Under the pieces are notes generated by a model. It saw only the letters and a list, made by a program, of their open reading frames with translations. It had not been told where the DNA came from and searched no databases. Of a stretch of 64,000 nt of DNA, positions 43,275-51,210 are shown piece after piece. Both the position numbers and the translations under genes were made by a program. Each line of letters starts with the position of its first letter. Position 1 is the first letter of the stretch. The stretch is from Clostridia bacterium (GTDB taxonomy: Bacteria > Bacillota > Clostridia > Christensenellales > Aristaeellaceae): positions 1 through 64,000 of the forward strand of contig JAFUXH010000071.1 in assembly GCA_017470945.1 (NCBI GenBank), read 5' to 3'.

Positions 43275-44771
43275 ATGGCAAATAATATCCTCCTGCGAAT
43301 GACGGATATCACCAAATCATTTCCCGGCGTAAAGGCACTGGATAACGTATCCCTGGATCTGGAAAAAGGAACGGTCCATGCGCTGATGGGTGAAAACGGT
43401 GCAGGCAAATCCACACTGATGAAATGTCTGTTCGGCATTTACGGCAAGGACAGCGGGCACATTTACCTGGAAGGGAAAGAAGTCAATTTCAAAAATTCCA
43501 AAGAAGCGCTGCTGAACGGCGTAGCGATGGTGCACCAGGAATTGAACCAGGCGCTCAAGCGTTCCGTGATGGATAATATCTGGCTGGGCCGTTATCCCAC
43601 GATGGGCGGAATCATTGTGAATGAAAAGAAGATGTACAATGATACGAAAGCCATATTTGACGAGCTTGGGGTCCATGTGGATCCAAAGCGCATCATGAGC
43701 ACCATGCCCGTTTCCCAGCGCCAGATGGTGGAAATCGCCAAAGCGGTTTCCTATCAATCCAAGGTCATTGTTTTTGACGAACCAACCTCCTCCCTGACCG
43801 AAGAAGAGGTGGAGCATCTGTTTCGCATCATCAACATGCTGAGGGATCGAGGGGTCGGGATCATCTATATTTCCCACAAAATGGCGGAAATCAAACGCAT
43901 TTCCGATTATATTACCGTCATGCGCGACGGGACCCACGTGGTCACCAAACCCGCGTCGGAATTGGAGGTATCGGACATCATCCGTTACATGGTGGGCCGC
44001 GAACTGACCAACCAATTCCCGCCCAAAACCAATACGCCTGGGGAGGTGACGCTGGAGGTGGAGGAACTGAGCGGCCAATACAGCCTGCTCAAGGACGTCC
44101 ATTTCCAGGCCCGGGCGGGCGAGGTGCTGGGCCTGGCCGGATTGGACGGCAGCGGACGCACCGAAACCCTGGAATGCATCTTTGGCAGCGCCACCCGCAA
44201 GTCGGGCAGGATCCGCTTCAAGGGGAAGGAATGCAAAAACCGGAATCCGCGGGAATCCATTAAAAATGGCTTTTCCCTGCTGACGGAGGAGCGCCGGGCA
44301 ACCGGCATCTTTGCCATCGAAAGCGTGCGGGATAATACGGTGATCTCCAGCCTGAAAAAGCATTTGCGGTTCGGCCTGCTCAGCAGCAAGAGCATGAAAG
44401 CGGATACCAAGTGGTCCATTGACGCCATGCGCACGAAAACGCCGTCGCAGGAAACCAAGATCCGTTCGCTTTCGGGAGGCAACCAGCAGAAGGTCATCAT
44501 CGGCCGCTGGCTGCTGACAGAACCGGAGGTGCTGCTGCTGGATGAACCCACCAGGGGCATTGACGTAGGCGCGAAATATGAGATTTATCAGCTGATCCTG
44601 GATTTGGCGAACCGCGGAAAGACCGTCCTGGTCGTTTCATCCGAAATGCCGGAGCTGCTTGGGATTTGCGATCGGATTCTGGTGATGTCCGGGGGGCGTC
44701 TGGCCGGTGAGGTGGAGGCTCGCTCCACCAGCCAGGAAGAAATCATGACCCTGGCCGCGAAATACGTTTGA
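43275..44771 (+). CDS. mglA: Galactose-type ABC transporter ATP-binding protein
   Basis: A 498-residue double ABC ATPase. First half: Walker [20 protein letters not shown], Walker [17 protein letters not shown], signature-like [12 protein letters not shown]. Second half: [29 protein letters not shown], signature [16 protein letters not shown], Walker [18 protein letters not shown] 43275 follows GGGAGG; an in-frame ATG at 43260 overlaps that site. It lies 89 bases after mglB and 12 before mglC. Confidence 0.94.
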   Translation: MANNILLRMTDITKSFPGVKALDNVSLDLEKGTVHALMGENGAGKSTLMKCLFGIYGKDSGHIYLEGKEVNFKNSKEALLNGVAMVHQELNQALKRSVMDNIWLGRYPTMGGIIVNEKKMYNDTKAIFDELGVHVDPKRIMSTMPVSQRQMVEIAKAVSYQSKVIVFDEPTSSLTEEEVEHLFRIINMLRDRGVGIIYISHKMAEIKRISDYITVMRDGTHVVTKPASELEVSDIIRYMVGRELTNQFPPKTNTPGEVTLEVEELSGQYSLLKDVHFQARAGEVLGLAGLDGSGRTETLECIFGSATRKSGRIRFKGKECKNRNPRESIKNGFSLLTEERRATGIFAIESVRDNTVISSLKKHLRFGLLSSKSMKADTKWSIDAMRTKTPSQETKIRSLSGGNQQKVIIGRWLLTEPEVLLLDEPTRGIDVGAKYEIYQLILDLANRGKTVLVVSSEMPELLGICDRILVMSGGRLAGEVEARSTSQEEIMTLAAKYV

Positions 44772-44783
44772 GGAGGAAGAGCA

Positions 44784-45860
44784 ATGAATTATTTTGCTGC
44801 GAAAAAACAGGAGTATCAGGCGCTTGACAGCCGTTCCCGCCGTCGGTTCTGGACGGACAGTCTTCTCAATAATGCACTGTATATCCTGATGGCGATCTTC
44901 ATCATTTTCACGGCTGTCGTCAACAAGAATTTCCTGGGGCCCAGCTCCATTGTAAATATCATCACGCTGGCTGCCGTTTCCCTGCCCATGGCCCTGGGCA
45001 TCGGCGGCTGCATCGTGCTGACCGGCACCGATCTTTCCGCCGGCCGTATCTTCGGCTTGGCAGCAGGCATGTCCGCCGCTTTTTTGCAGAATCGCGCCGC
45101 GTCTAAACTGATCTTCAACAGTTTGCCAGACACAACCGGCCCCTGGATCATCCTGGTCATGCTGATGGTGATGGCCGTGGGCGCTGTCATCGGCCTGGTC
45201 AACGGTTTCTTCGTGGCCAAATTCAGCTTGCATCCCTTCATCGTCACGCTGGCTACTCAGCTGATCACCTATGGCATCATCCTCATGTTCTTCCAAATCA
45301 ACGGCAATGGCGGCGGGCCCATCAGCAATGTGGCGAAGGAATTCAAAAGCGCCGTTTCCGGCCCGGCTTTCCGCATTGAAGCCTGGAACGTATCCATCCC
45401 CTGGTATGCCATATTTGCCGTCGCGCTTGTGATCATCATGTGGTTCGTGTGGAATAAAACCCGGTTTGGTAAAAACATGTTCGCTGTCGGCTCCAATACG
45501 GAGGCGGCCAAGGTATCCGGCGTAAACGTATTTTTGACCACGGTGCTGGTGCATACCCTCGCCGGTGCGCTGTATGGCTTTTCCGGCTTTGTGGAAGCGG
45601 CGCGCCTGGGCTCCGTTACAGCGGCCACCGGCCTGAATAACGAATGCGACGCCATTGCGGCCTGCGTCATCGGCGGCGTATCGTTCGTGGGCGGCACCGG
45701 CAATATCGGCGGCATCGTGTTGGGCGTATTCGTGCTGCGCATCATTTTTGTGGCGCTGAATATGCTGGGGATCAACCCCAATCTTCAATATATCATCAAG
45801 GGCGCCATTATTCTTGCTGCTTGCTCGCTGGATATGCGGAAATATCTGGTCAAGAAGTAA
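44784..45860 (+). CDS. mglC: Galactose-type ABC transporter permease
   Basis: A 358-residue permease with about ten hydrophobic segments: SLPMALGIGGCIVLTGTDLSAGRIFGLAAGMSA, VIGLVNGFFVAKFSLHPFIVTLATQLITYG, the loop MFAVGSNTEAAKVSGVNVFLTTVLVHTLAGALYGFSGF and CVIGGVSFVGGTGNIGGIVLG. AGGAGGAAGAGCA precedes the ATG. Only one permease is encoded, so a homodimer is expected. Two hairpins follow the gene. Confidence 0.94.
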   Translation: MNYFAAKKQEYQALDSRSRRRFWTDSLLNNALYILMAIFIIFTAVVNKNFLGPSSIVNIITLAAVSLPMALGIGGCIVLTGTDLSAGRIFGLAAGMSAAFLQNRAASKLIFNSLPDTTGPWIILVMLMVMAVGAVIGLVNGFFVAKFSLHPFIVTLATQLITYGIILMFFQINGNGGGPISNVAKEFKSAVSGPAFRIEAWNVSIPWYAIFAVALVIIMWFVWNKTRFGKNMFAVGSNTEAAKVSGVNVFLTTVLVHTLAGALYGFSGFVEAARLGSVTAATGLNNECDAIAACVIGGVSFVGGTGNIGGIVLGVFVLRIIFVALNMLGINPNLQYIIKGAIILAACSLDMRKYLVKK

Positions 45861-45950
45861 TTGATTTTACCTGCCCATCCCGCAAGTTTTATCCTTGCGA
45901 CAGGCAGAAAGGCTGCCTTCCTCTTTCTTGCCATTCGACGAAAACGATCA

Positions 45951-46001
45951 AACAGCGCCTTCCACCCGATCAAGCATTCGAGCGGAAGGCGCTGTTCTTT
46001 T
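45951..46001 (+). terminator. Terminator of the mgl operon
   Basis: AACAGCGCCTTCC (45951-45963) pairs perfectly with GGAAGGCGCTGTT (45984-45996), followed by CTTTTTC. A smaller hairpin AGGCAG/CTGCCT lies at 45902-45918. Confidence 0.85.
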
Positions 46002-46034
46002 TCTCTCTTCCGGATCCTTGTATGTTTTCAAATT

Positions 46035-46365
46035 GCCCTCCGGGATCAATTCAACATCGGCAAAGCCAGGCAGAGGAAAAATCCGTCCGGATGTTCGGCC
46101 ATCTGCTTCAAAAGCGACGTCACCTCCGCGTCCTTCAGCTGGCGCATTTTTTCTGCGGCGTATCGCGGAAAGGGATCCCCTCTCCCCCATGAATTCTATC
46201 AGATCGTCCCTCGGCTTTGGGCCTTGTTCAAAGCTCTGCTCAAAGCCAAGCCTTTTCACAATTTTCCGTGCCAGCCTTTTTTGACCCCTGATTCCATGGG
46301 AAGTCTTTGGCTGATGAACGACGCTTTTCAAATCCTGCATATTTACCAAAAACTGATGTTAAAGT
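46035..46365 (-). pseudogene. Degenerate tyrosine-integrase fragment
   Basis: The DNA here is clearly related to the intact integrase gene at about 24.41-24.70 kb, same strand: shared stretches include GTCCGGATG, ATCTGCTTCAAAA, GCGTCCTTCA, GCGGCGTATCG, CGGCTTTGGGCC and TTTTC.GTGCCAG. On the minus strand the product fragments read LARKIVK and MQDLKSVV, against NLAQKTVKN and LQDLKLLHV in the intact protein, but the reading frame is lost by small indels. Only the core-binding region to the start of the catalytic domain remains. It shows that a second, older, related element was inserted here. The rest of 45861-46590 holds the mgl terminator and the promoter at 46438. Confidence 0.82.
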
Positions 46366-46437
46366 GGCTTTTTTCCGCGCTCATTATTCAAATATTGATC
46401 AAACGTTTTGAAAAAATGATATATTGGGTTATTCGTG

Positions 46438-46467
46438 TTGACTTTCGCAAAAATCGGATGCTATAGT
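46438..46467 (+). promoter_or_regulatory. Promoter of the truncated binding-protein gene
   Basis: TTGACT (46438-46443), 18 bases, TATAGT (46462-46467), 123 bases before the ATG at 46591. Confidence 0.7.
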
Positions 46468-46590
46468 ACAGAAAAAAGGGCAAGCACGTTCAAAATCCAC
46501 AAGCATTTTTCACTGGAATAGATGGTGTTCATTCTCGGGTTGTCGCAGGCGGGAAAGCCTGTTGAAACAAAACAAAAAGGAGGAGTATCC

Positions 46591-47040
46591 ATGAAAACCT
46601 GGTCTCGTTTCCTGTCTCTGGTCATTGGCATCGTCATGCTAAGCACCGTGTGCGGCTTCGCTTACGCTGCCGAAAGTGACCTGACCCCCTATGGCGCCTA
46701 CGACGATACGGTGGTCGTAACGATTAGCAAGCCGGCCGTATCCAGCCTGGGTTTCCTCGATCCGAATGACACCCAGGAAAACAATTCCATGACCCGCTTG
46801 ATCAAGGACCGGCTGAACATTGACGTGCAGGTGCTGTGGGAATCCGACGAATATGCCAACAAGCTGGCCCTCGAATTCACCACCGGCACGCTGCCCGATA
46901 TGTTCTACATGCCTGAAAGCGCGTATCTGCTGTATCGTCAGCTGGTCGACAATGGTATGCTGTACGACCTGGGCTCCATTTATGATCAGTGTGCCGGCGA
47001 TTACATGAAATTCGTCAACGGCACCTATAACACCGTATGA
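46591..47040 (+). pseudogene. Truncated solute-binding protein of an oligosaccharide ABC transporter
   Basis: From the ATG behind AAGGAGG the frame gives a signal peptide (KTWSRFLSLVIGIVMLSTVCGFAYA) and the N-terminal lobe of a family-1 type extracellular binding protein (VVTISKPAVSSLG, NSMTRLIKDRLNIDVQVLW, KLALEFTTGTLPDMFYM, LVDNGMLYDLGSI), then stops after 149 residues. Intact relatives have about 500-560. The LplA/YtcQ-like pattern suggests uptake of complex plant saccharides. Nothing of the rest is found downstream, so the gene was cut, probably by the recombination that brought in neighbouring DNA. Confidence 0.8.
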
Positions 47041-47085
47041 CGTTTCCCCCATCTTTGCATCCTGATTATACCACATCGGGATAGG

Positions 47086-47463
47086 CTATACAAGGGAATG
47101 GGCCGATGCCGGAAAGAAACTTTCCCCACGCCGTTTCTCCTCTGCCGCACGAGAGGAGCAAATCAGGTCCATGCTGTGCCCGCGCTTCACCCCGGCCTGA
47201 AAACGAATGCTTTGCAGGAATCCAAAGGTGTAAGGCGGGTTGCTGGAGAAATCGGCGATGCCGCCGTGGGGATCGTCCAGATAGAACCCCTCGAAAATGG
47301 GGTTGTCGGCGGTCGGGTGCCGGCCCTTTGCGATGGGGTTGGCGATGCACATTTCCTTGGCGGCGCGGTTATCCTCAAACACGGCCTTGCCATTCAGCCG
47401 GATCCAGGCGTGGCCCACGTCGCCATGATAGCGCACCCGCAGCGGCGCGTGCTTGTGTCCGAA
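47086..47463 (-). pseudogene. Unrecognised gene fragment
   Basis: The minus strand has an open frame of about 125 residues with protein-like sequence, including LRVRYHGDVGHAWIRLNGK, AVFEDNRAAKEM, PIFEGFYLDDPHGGIADF and PPYTFGFLQS, but no convincing ATG or ribosome site (only a GTG at 47436). The frame begins with a stop near 47475. Codon choice is that of the GC-rich chromosome. I cannot name the family; it looks like an internal or terminal piece of a larger enzyme-like protein. Its position between a truncated binding-protein gene and tRNA-Thr suggests another deletion scar. Confidence 0.4.
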
Positions 47464-47536
47464 GGCTTTAACCCGCCGCCAACTGGGTTCATTTCAAAGT
47501 TAAGAAAATTTTTTTCAAAAAATTTGACTGAACCCC

Positions 47537-47565
47537 TTGATTTTTTTCTTCATTTCGTGTATTAT
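47537..47565 (+). promoter_or_regulatory. Promoter of tRNA-Thr
   Basis: TTGATT (47537-47542), 17 bases, TATTAT (47560-47565), 16 bases before the tRNA. Confidence 0.75.
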
Positions 47566-47580
47566 ATCACCGTTGCCCCT

Positions 47581-47656
<76 letters not shown>

Positions 47657-47895
47657 AACCCCGAAAGCCTTGATTTATAAGGGCTGGAGGGGTTTTTACT
47701 TTGTCTTTTTTGCTTCATTTCTTGCTGGAGGATTTCGCCAAACCCCACACCTATACCCACACGGGGCCACAAAAATGATCGCAGAAAACCAATTTTCTGA
47801 AAAGTCGCAGAACGACGGTTTCAAAAAATTAAGCTGCGATTTCTCGCAGCCTGGGTCATGGTGTCGGTGATCGCCTCCTTTGTGGTGATTATATT

Positions 47896-48270
47896 CTATC
47901 GGGTATCACCCCCTTTCATTGCGGCTTTGCTGGGTTGGTAATTATACCCAACCATTATCTTTCCAGATTTTTTCTCCTGACTATGTGCTTCTGCATACAG
48001 TTCACGGATGATTTTTCTTCCTCTTTCGATTCCTCCGTCTTTTGCCAATCTTTTAATCACGCTTGCCAAGCACCAACAATCAACTTGTAATTTATCTCCT
48101 TCGGACAATTCTTCATAGCGGTCTGCGCTATTATGCGGGGTTGTGAACAGGATGATTTCTCCATCGGTATCACTGGATATTATTTTGGCTATTGCGTTTA
48201 GCCTGTATTCTTTAGCTTTATTTGAAAATCGAAGGTCTATTATAGCCTGTTTCTGTTCTGCGTTCCGCAT
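47896..48270 (-). CDS. Hypothetical protein of the element
   Basis: Unrecognised 124-residue soluble protein with AAAGGAGGG seven bases before its ATG, so likely expressed. The N-terminal half reads YRLNAIAKIISSDTDGEIILFTTP and HNSADRYEELSEGDKLQVDCW, perhaps a small beta barrel; the C-terminal half is basic and helical. It is the leftmost gene of the element and downstream of the FtsK-like gene on the same strand. The 240 bases between it and attL contain short repeats of TCGCAGA/TGCGA but no supported gene. Confidence 0.6.
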   Translation of the reverse strand: MRNAEQKQAIIDLRFSNKAKEYRLNAIAKIISSDTDGEIILFTTPHNSADRYEELSEGDKLQVDCWCLASVIKRLAKDGGIERGRKIIRELYAEAHSQEKKSGKIMVGYNYQPSKAAMKGGDTR

Positions 48271-48307
48271 CCGTGTTCCCTCCTTTACAGCCTTTTCAGA
48301 TTGTGCT

Positions 48308-48586
48308 TCAATGTGCGGTCTGTTTCACGGCTCTCCTTGCCTTGGTGGCTTCGCTCCTGCGCTGTTTCTCCTGCTGGCGCTGTTCCGCTTCGTGGTGCTG
48401 GCGCTGGTCATATTCGCGGATGGCTTCACGGGCGATGACGGTATCACCGGGCGATTGCATCTGGTCACCATCCAAGTAACGCTTGACGACGGACGCAAGG
48501 AACAAGGTGGAAAAGCTGGCGACCGTGTGCCCGGATTCATCAATGATCAAATAGTTATTGGCGTTTCCTTTTTCAATTCTCAGCAT
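48308..48586 (-). CDS. Hypothetical small protein, paralogue of the one at 51438
   Basis: A 92-residue protein with GAGG upstream. The first half, MLRIEKGNANNYLIIDESGHTV then SVVKRYLDGDQMQ and TVIAREAIREYDQRQ, lines up with the 71-residue protein at 51438-51653 (MLTIESRYSGSYEIIGENRIM, LVRSYLSGEDMT, QTARAAIRAHDED). The C-terminal 35 residues are a very basic, Q/R-rich helix that the paralogue lacks. Function unknown; the basic tail may bind nucleic acid. Confidence 0.6.
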   Translation of the reverse strand: MLRIEKGNANNYLIIDESGHTVASFSTLFLASVVKRYLDGDQMQSPGDTVIAREAIREYDQRQHHEAEQRQQEKQRRSEATKARRAVKQTAH

Positions 48587-48602
48587 TTGTTTTTCCTCTC
48601 TT

Positions 48603-49358
48603 TCATGCCAGGTAGTTCTTGGGATTGCTCCAGTATTCGATCAGCCGCTTTCCTTCGGCGGCGTGGTACATAGGAATATCGCAAAGGTCAATCCGGCATC
48701 CGTGCTTGTAATAGCCCTGTGCCCGGTGTTCCTCTGATGGATCAGGGAGCAGTTCACAGCCTGACATTTGCAGGATGTTGCGGCTGTCCTGTCGGCTGGA
48801 AGTACGGAGCCCCACTTTGCTATCAAAATTTACGCGGATAGGGGCCGGAATTACGTCTGCCGTTGGATTCTGCGTCGCCGCTATGACATGGACGCGGGCC
48901 GCCCGTCCAAGCTGCGTCAAACGCTGGATCAGGGGCAGAAACGTCTTTTTGTCGGTCAGGAGCAGGTCGGCCAGTTCATCCACGATTACATAGAGGGCGG
49001 GGCCGTCGTACATGGTTAGGCCGCGTTTTTCCATGCTCTGGAATCGTTCATCCATCAAGCGAACGGCCTCCCGCAATGCGTGAGCCATATCATCCGGGCC
49101 AGCATGAAGGATAGTGTGCGGCAGGCTCTTATACTTCGCCAATTCAACCCGTTTCGGGTCTATCAGGATAAACCGAGCGCAGGCAGGCGATTGATAGAGA
49201 AGGGTCGTCATAATCCCATTGATTAGAACGCTTTTGCCGCTGCCGGTAGCCCCTGCAATAAGCAGATGGGGCCGTTCTGCCATGTCGCGGAATAGGCCGT
49301 AAAACTTGCCCGCAGGCGTCTTATAAGCGGTAGGGTGACGCTTGAATAAGTGAAACAT
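48603..49358 (-). CDS. FtsK/SpoIIIE-type DNA translocase, motor domain only
   Basis: A 251-residue protein consisting almost solely of the FtsK RecA-like motor: Walker A LLIAGATGSGKSVLINGIM, ILIDPKRVELAKY, Walker B LYVIVDELADLL, sensor region RAARVHVIAATQNPTADVIP and RVNFDSKVGLRTSSRQDSRNIL, then GCELLPDPSEEHRAQGYY. There is no N-terminal membrane domain and no C-terminal gamma (KOPS-binding) domain. Chromosomal FtsK has 700 or more residues; proteins of this short kind are found on mobile elements. It might act as the DNA pump for transfer, packaging or segregation of the element. GGAGG precedes the ATG. Its leader is crossed by a candidate antisense RNA. Confidence 0.92.
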   Translation of the reverse strand: MFHLFKRHPTAYKTPAGKFYGLFRDMAERPHLLIAGATGSGKSVLINGIMTTLLYQSPACARFILIDPKRVELAKYKSLPHTILHAGPDDMAHALREAVRLMDERFQSMEKRGLTMYDGPALYVIVDELADLLLTDKKTFLPLIQRLTQLGRAARVHVIAATQNPTADVIPAPIRVNFDSKVGLRTSSRQDSRNILQMSGCELLPDPSEEHRAQGYYKHGCRIDLCDIPMYHAAEGKRLIEYWSNPKNYLA

Positions 49359-49371
49359 TGGTACATCCTCC

Positions 49372-49401
49372 TTGACTATGCCGGGGGCCTGGGCTTATAA
49401 T
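49372..49401 (+). promoter_or_regulatory. Plus-strand promoter opposite the ftsK-like leader
   Basis: TTGACT (49372-49377), 18 bases, TATAAT (49396-49401). The -35 box overlaps the ribosome site of the FtsK-like gene on the other strand. No plus-strand gene follows; a terminator hairpin does, 40 bases on. Confidence 0.6.
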
Positions 49402-49407
49402 AGCTTT

Positions 49408-49472
49408 GGCCCTCCGGCTGTGTTGCTTGGGGTGGTTCAGGCCGTGCGCTGTGGTAGGGGTACGGCCTTTTA
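49408..49472 (+). ncRNA. Candidate antisense small RNA
   Basis: A transcript from the promoter at 49372-49401 would start near 49408 and end at a hairpin GGCCGT (49440-49445)/ACGGCC (49462-49467) followed by TTTT, giving about 65 bases. It would be antisense to the leader between the minus-strand gene at 49470-49739 and the FtsK-like gene. Size, strong promoter and terminator resemble the counter-transcribed RNAs that limit expression of plasmid and transposon genes. This is an inference from signals only. Confidence 0.45.
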
Positions 49473-49739
49473 GATTACTGTGAAGCGGCGAACGGTGGTC
49501 TTGACGGTGAATTGCGCCGCCACATCCGGGAGGACCGCTTTCAGGGCTTTAGCGTCCAGTCTAACGCTTTCAACGGGCTTCCAGGTGATCTTATAAGCAC
49601 CTGCCGTGACGCTCTCGCAATCGCCCATAGCGGCCTTGATAGCATCCTGGGCGGCTTCGATTTCTGCCTCCAGTTCCTCCCGCATCCGTTTCAGTTCTTG
49701 CAGTTCGTGGGCCTTGGCTTCCATTTCCGTGATGCTCAT
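49470..49739 (-). CDS. Coiled-coil small protein of the element
   Basis: An 89-residue protein with start ATG 49739 behind AAGGAGG. Residues 1-45 form a coiled coil (MEAKAHELQELKRMREELEAEI), followed by a beta-rich half (GAYKITWKPVESVRLDAKALKAVLPDVAAQFTVKTTVRRFTV). This layout is seen in small phage and ICE proteins near recombination nucleases, where it is of unknown function. The gene lies upstream of the FtsK-like gene on the same strand. Confidence 0.65.
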   Translation of the reverse strand: MSITEMEAKAHELQELKRMREELEAEIEAAQDAIKAAMGDCESVTAGAYKITWKPVESVRLDAKALKAVLPDVAAQFTVKTTVRRFTVI

Positions 49740-49976
49740 GGTGTGTGCCTCCTTGCTGTTCCCCGCCGCCCGTACTGGCTTTGCTATCATCTGGCGCGTT
49801 TGCCGTCCATAGTGTTCCGGGACTGTTAGGCGGGTTTTGATTGCTGGAGGGTTGGCAGGTGTCCCAGCGTGCCGGAGCGCTTACGTCGCCATGACGGCTT
49901 TTCTCTGGTCAGGGTGGTTTTACGTCCAGGCCGTTCAACCTGGTCAACCTTGCCTTCCCTCCTTGCAAGGATAGTA

Positions 49977-50081
49977 TAACACTTACACAAGTGTATTTCA
50001 ATATCGGAAATTTGTACAATATTACACAAGTGCATTTGTGCATTATCTGCACTTGCACAAGTGCAGATTTCATATTATAAT
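49977..50081 (+). promoter_or_regulatory. Palindromic operators and promoter before the RHH-type gene
   Basis: TGCACTTGCACAAGTGCA (50048-50065) has 8-base inverted arms; ACACTTACACAAGTGT at about 49978-49993 is a second, weaker copy, and ACACAAGTGCATTTGTGCA half sites lie between at about 50025-50041. The promoter TTGCAC (50053-50058), 17 bases, TATAAT (50076-50081) overlaps the main palindrome, so a bound protein would block it. The product of the next gene is the natural candidate. Confidence 0.75.
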
Positions 50082-50106
50082 ATATGTTGGGAAGGAGGTG
50101 TATTGT

Positions 50107-50361
50107 ATGCCTATTAGTGAAGCAAAGAAACGCGCTAATAAGAAGTGGAATGATGCGCACATGAAGGAACGATATGACCGTGTGCAATTAGTTCTCCCTG
50201 CCGGGCGTAAGGCCATGTTAGACGCTGCCGCCGCTGCTGCTGGTGAATCCGTCAATGGATATGTTCAGCGTGCTATCCTGGATCGGATGGGGCTGGAGGA
50301 TTGGCCCGTGATCCAGACGCACCCCGAGGGGATAAATGACGGTGCTGTTAGAAAAGAGTAA
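50107..50361 (+). CDS. Small ribbon-helix-helix-like DNA-binding protein
   Basis: An 84-residue basic protein; ATG 50107 has GGAAGGAGG nine bases upstream. The segment DRVQLVLPAGRKAMLDAAAAAAGESVNGYVQRAILDRMG has the strand (V-Q-L-V-L-P), helix, turn (GESVN), helix pattern of Arc/MetJ-like ribbon-helix-helix proteins. The N terminus KKRANKKWNDAHMKERYD is strongly basic. Lying directly under an array of palindromes that overlap its promoter, it is likely an autorepressor and perhaps a copy-number or transfer regulator of the element. Confidence 0.78.
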   Translation: MPISEAKKRANKKWNDAHMKERYDRVQLVLPAGRKAMLDAAAAAAGESVNGYVQRAILDRMGLEDWPVIQTHPEGINDGAVRKE

Positions 50362-50482
50362 TGCCCCCAAATACCGACAAAATTTGAAACAATTTTCAAT
50401 AACTTTTCAAGGCGTCATTTTGACCACTTGCGGCAGGAAGAGTTCCTGCTGCGTCGAATAAGAATAATGAGAGGGTGATCGT

Positions 50483-50734
50483 ATGCCAGAGATAGCGCGG
50501 TTCTATGGTATCGTAATCAAGATGTTTTTCAAGCCAAAGGAACATGAACCAAGCCATATCCATGCGCTGTATGGTGAATACCTGGGAGAGTTCAACATTC
50601 GCACGATGGAAATGATACAGGGAGATTTACCGAAGAAAGCGCAGGAATTGGTGAAGGAATGGCTTTCCATGCACCAGGACGAATTACAGTCTATGTGGGA
50701 TCGTCAGCAGATTGGAAAACTGCCTCCGCTTTGA
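50483..50734 (+). CDS. DUF4160 protein
   Basis: An 83-residue protein with the DUF4160 pattern: MPEIARFYGIVIKMFF, then HEPSHIHALYGEYLGEFNIRTMEMIQGDLP and LVKEWLSMHQDELQSMW. This family is regularly followed by a DUF2442 gene, as here, 14 bases on. The pair has been suspected of forming a toxin-antitoxin-like or addiction module, without proof I can cite. It probably helps keep the element. Confidence 0.88.
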   Translation: MPEIARFYGIVIKMFFKPKEHEPSHIHALYGEYLGEFNIRTMEMIQGDLPKKAQELVKEWLSMHQDELQSMWDRQQIGKLPPL

Positions 50735-50748
50735 TAAGGGGTGTCGGT

Positions 50749-50997
50749 ATGATTCAGCGTATATGCAGCATCAAGGCTTTGCCGGATTATGTTCTTTCCG
50801 TTTCCTTCGATGATGGAAGGAAGGTTCTATATGATGTGAAGGATGACATGGGCCTGCCCGGATATTCCTTGCTACGGGAAGTGGAAGGGCTGTTTCAGCA
50901 GGTTCAGCTTGACCGAAGCCGGACGTGCGTGTTCTGGAATGATGAAATAGACTTGCCAAGCGATGCAATCTATGAATTTGGTACACCCGTACAGTAA
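50749..50997 (+). CDS. DUF2442 protein
   Basis: An 82-residue protein: SIKALPDYVLSVSFDDGRKVLYDVK then the segment WNDEIDLPSDAIYEFG, matching DUF2442 (D-L-Pro-x-D-x-L/I-Y near the C terminus). The ATG at 50749 follows GGGGTGTC 14 bases after the DUF4160 stop; a longer overlapping frame from 50659 lacks a ribosome site. It is the second half of the two-gene unit. Confidence 0.88.
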   Translation: MIQRICSIKALPDYVLSVSFDDGRKVLYDVKDDMGLPGYSLLREVEGLFQQVQLDRSRTCVFWNDEIDLPSDAIYEFGTPVQ

Positions 50998-51003
50998 TCA
51001 ATT

Positions 51004-51028
51004 GCGCCTCCATGCGGGGCGCTTTTTT
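51004..51028 (+). terminator. Terminator after the DUF4160-DUF2442 pair
   Basis: GCGCC (51004-51008) pairs with GGCGC (51018-51022), extended by a T-T/G mismatch zone, followed by six T residues. Confidence 0.8.
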
Positions 51029-51210
51029 GCCGTCAGGCACACAGAATACACGTCAAAAACGGCTCAAATTTGCGCTGTACGGGCTTTTGTGATAGGGTTG
51101 GTAGGGTTCGGGAAAAGCCCGTCAAAACAGCTGGAAATGCCGTTATTTCAAGCGAATATAGCACACAAAAAGCGGCCCCATTGATGAGGTCGCTCTTGTT
51201 ATGTTGGTGG

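Noticed and set aside
23861..46365. Calling the whole 23.9-46.4 kb stretch one integrative conjugative element
   Set aside because: No matching attachment repeat of tRNA-Ser was found and there are no transfer genes; the bracketing by two integrase copies is noted only as a finding.
47740..47895. Possible small genes between attL and 47896
   Set aside because: A 12-codon frame behind AAAGGAGGCG and an ATG-less longer frame were seen on the minus strand, but nothing supports translation.
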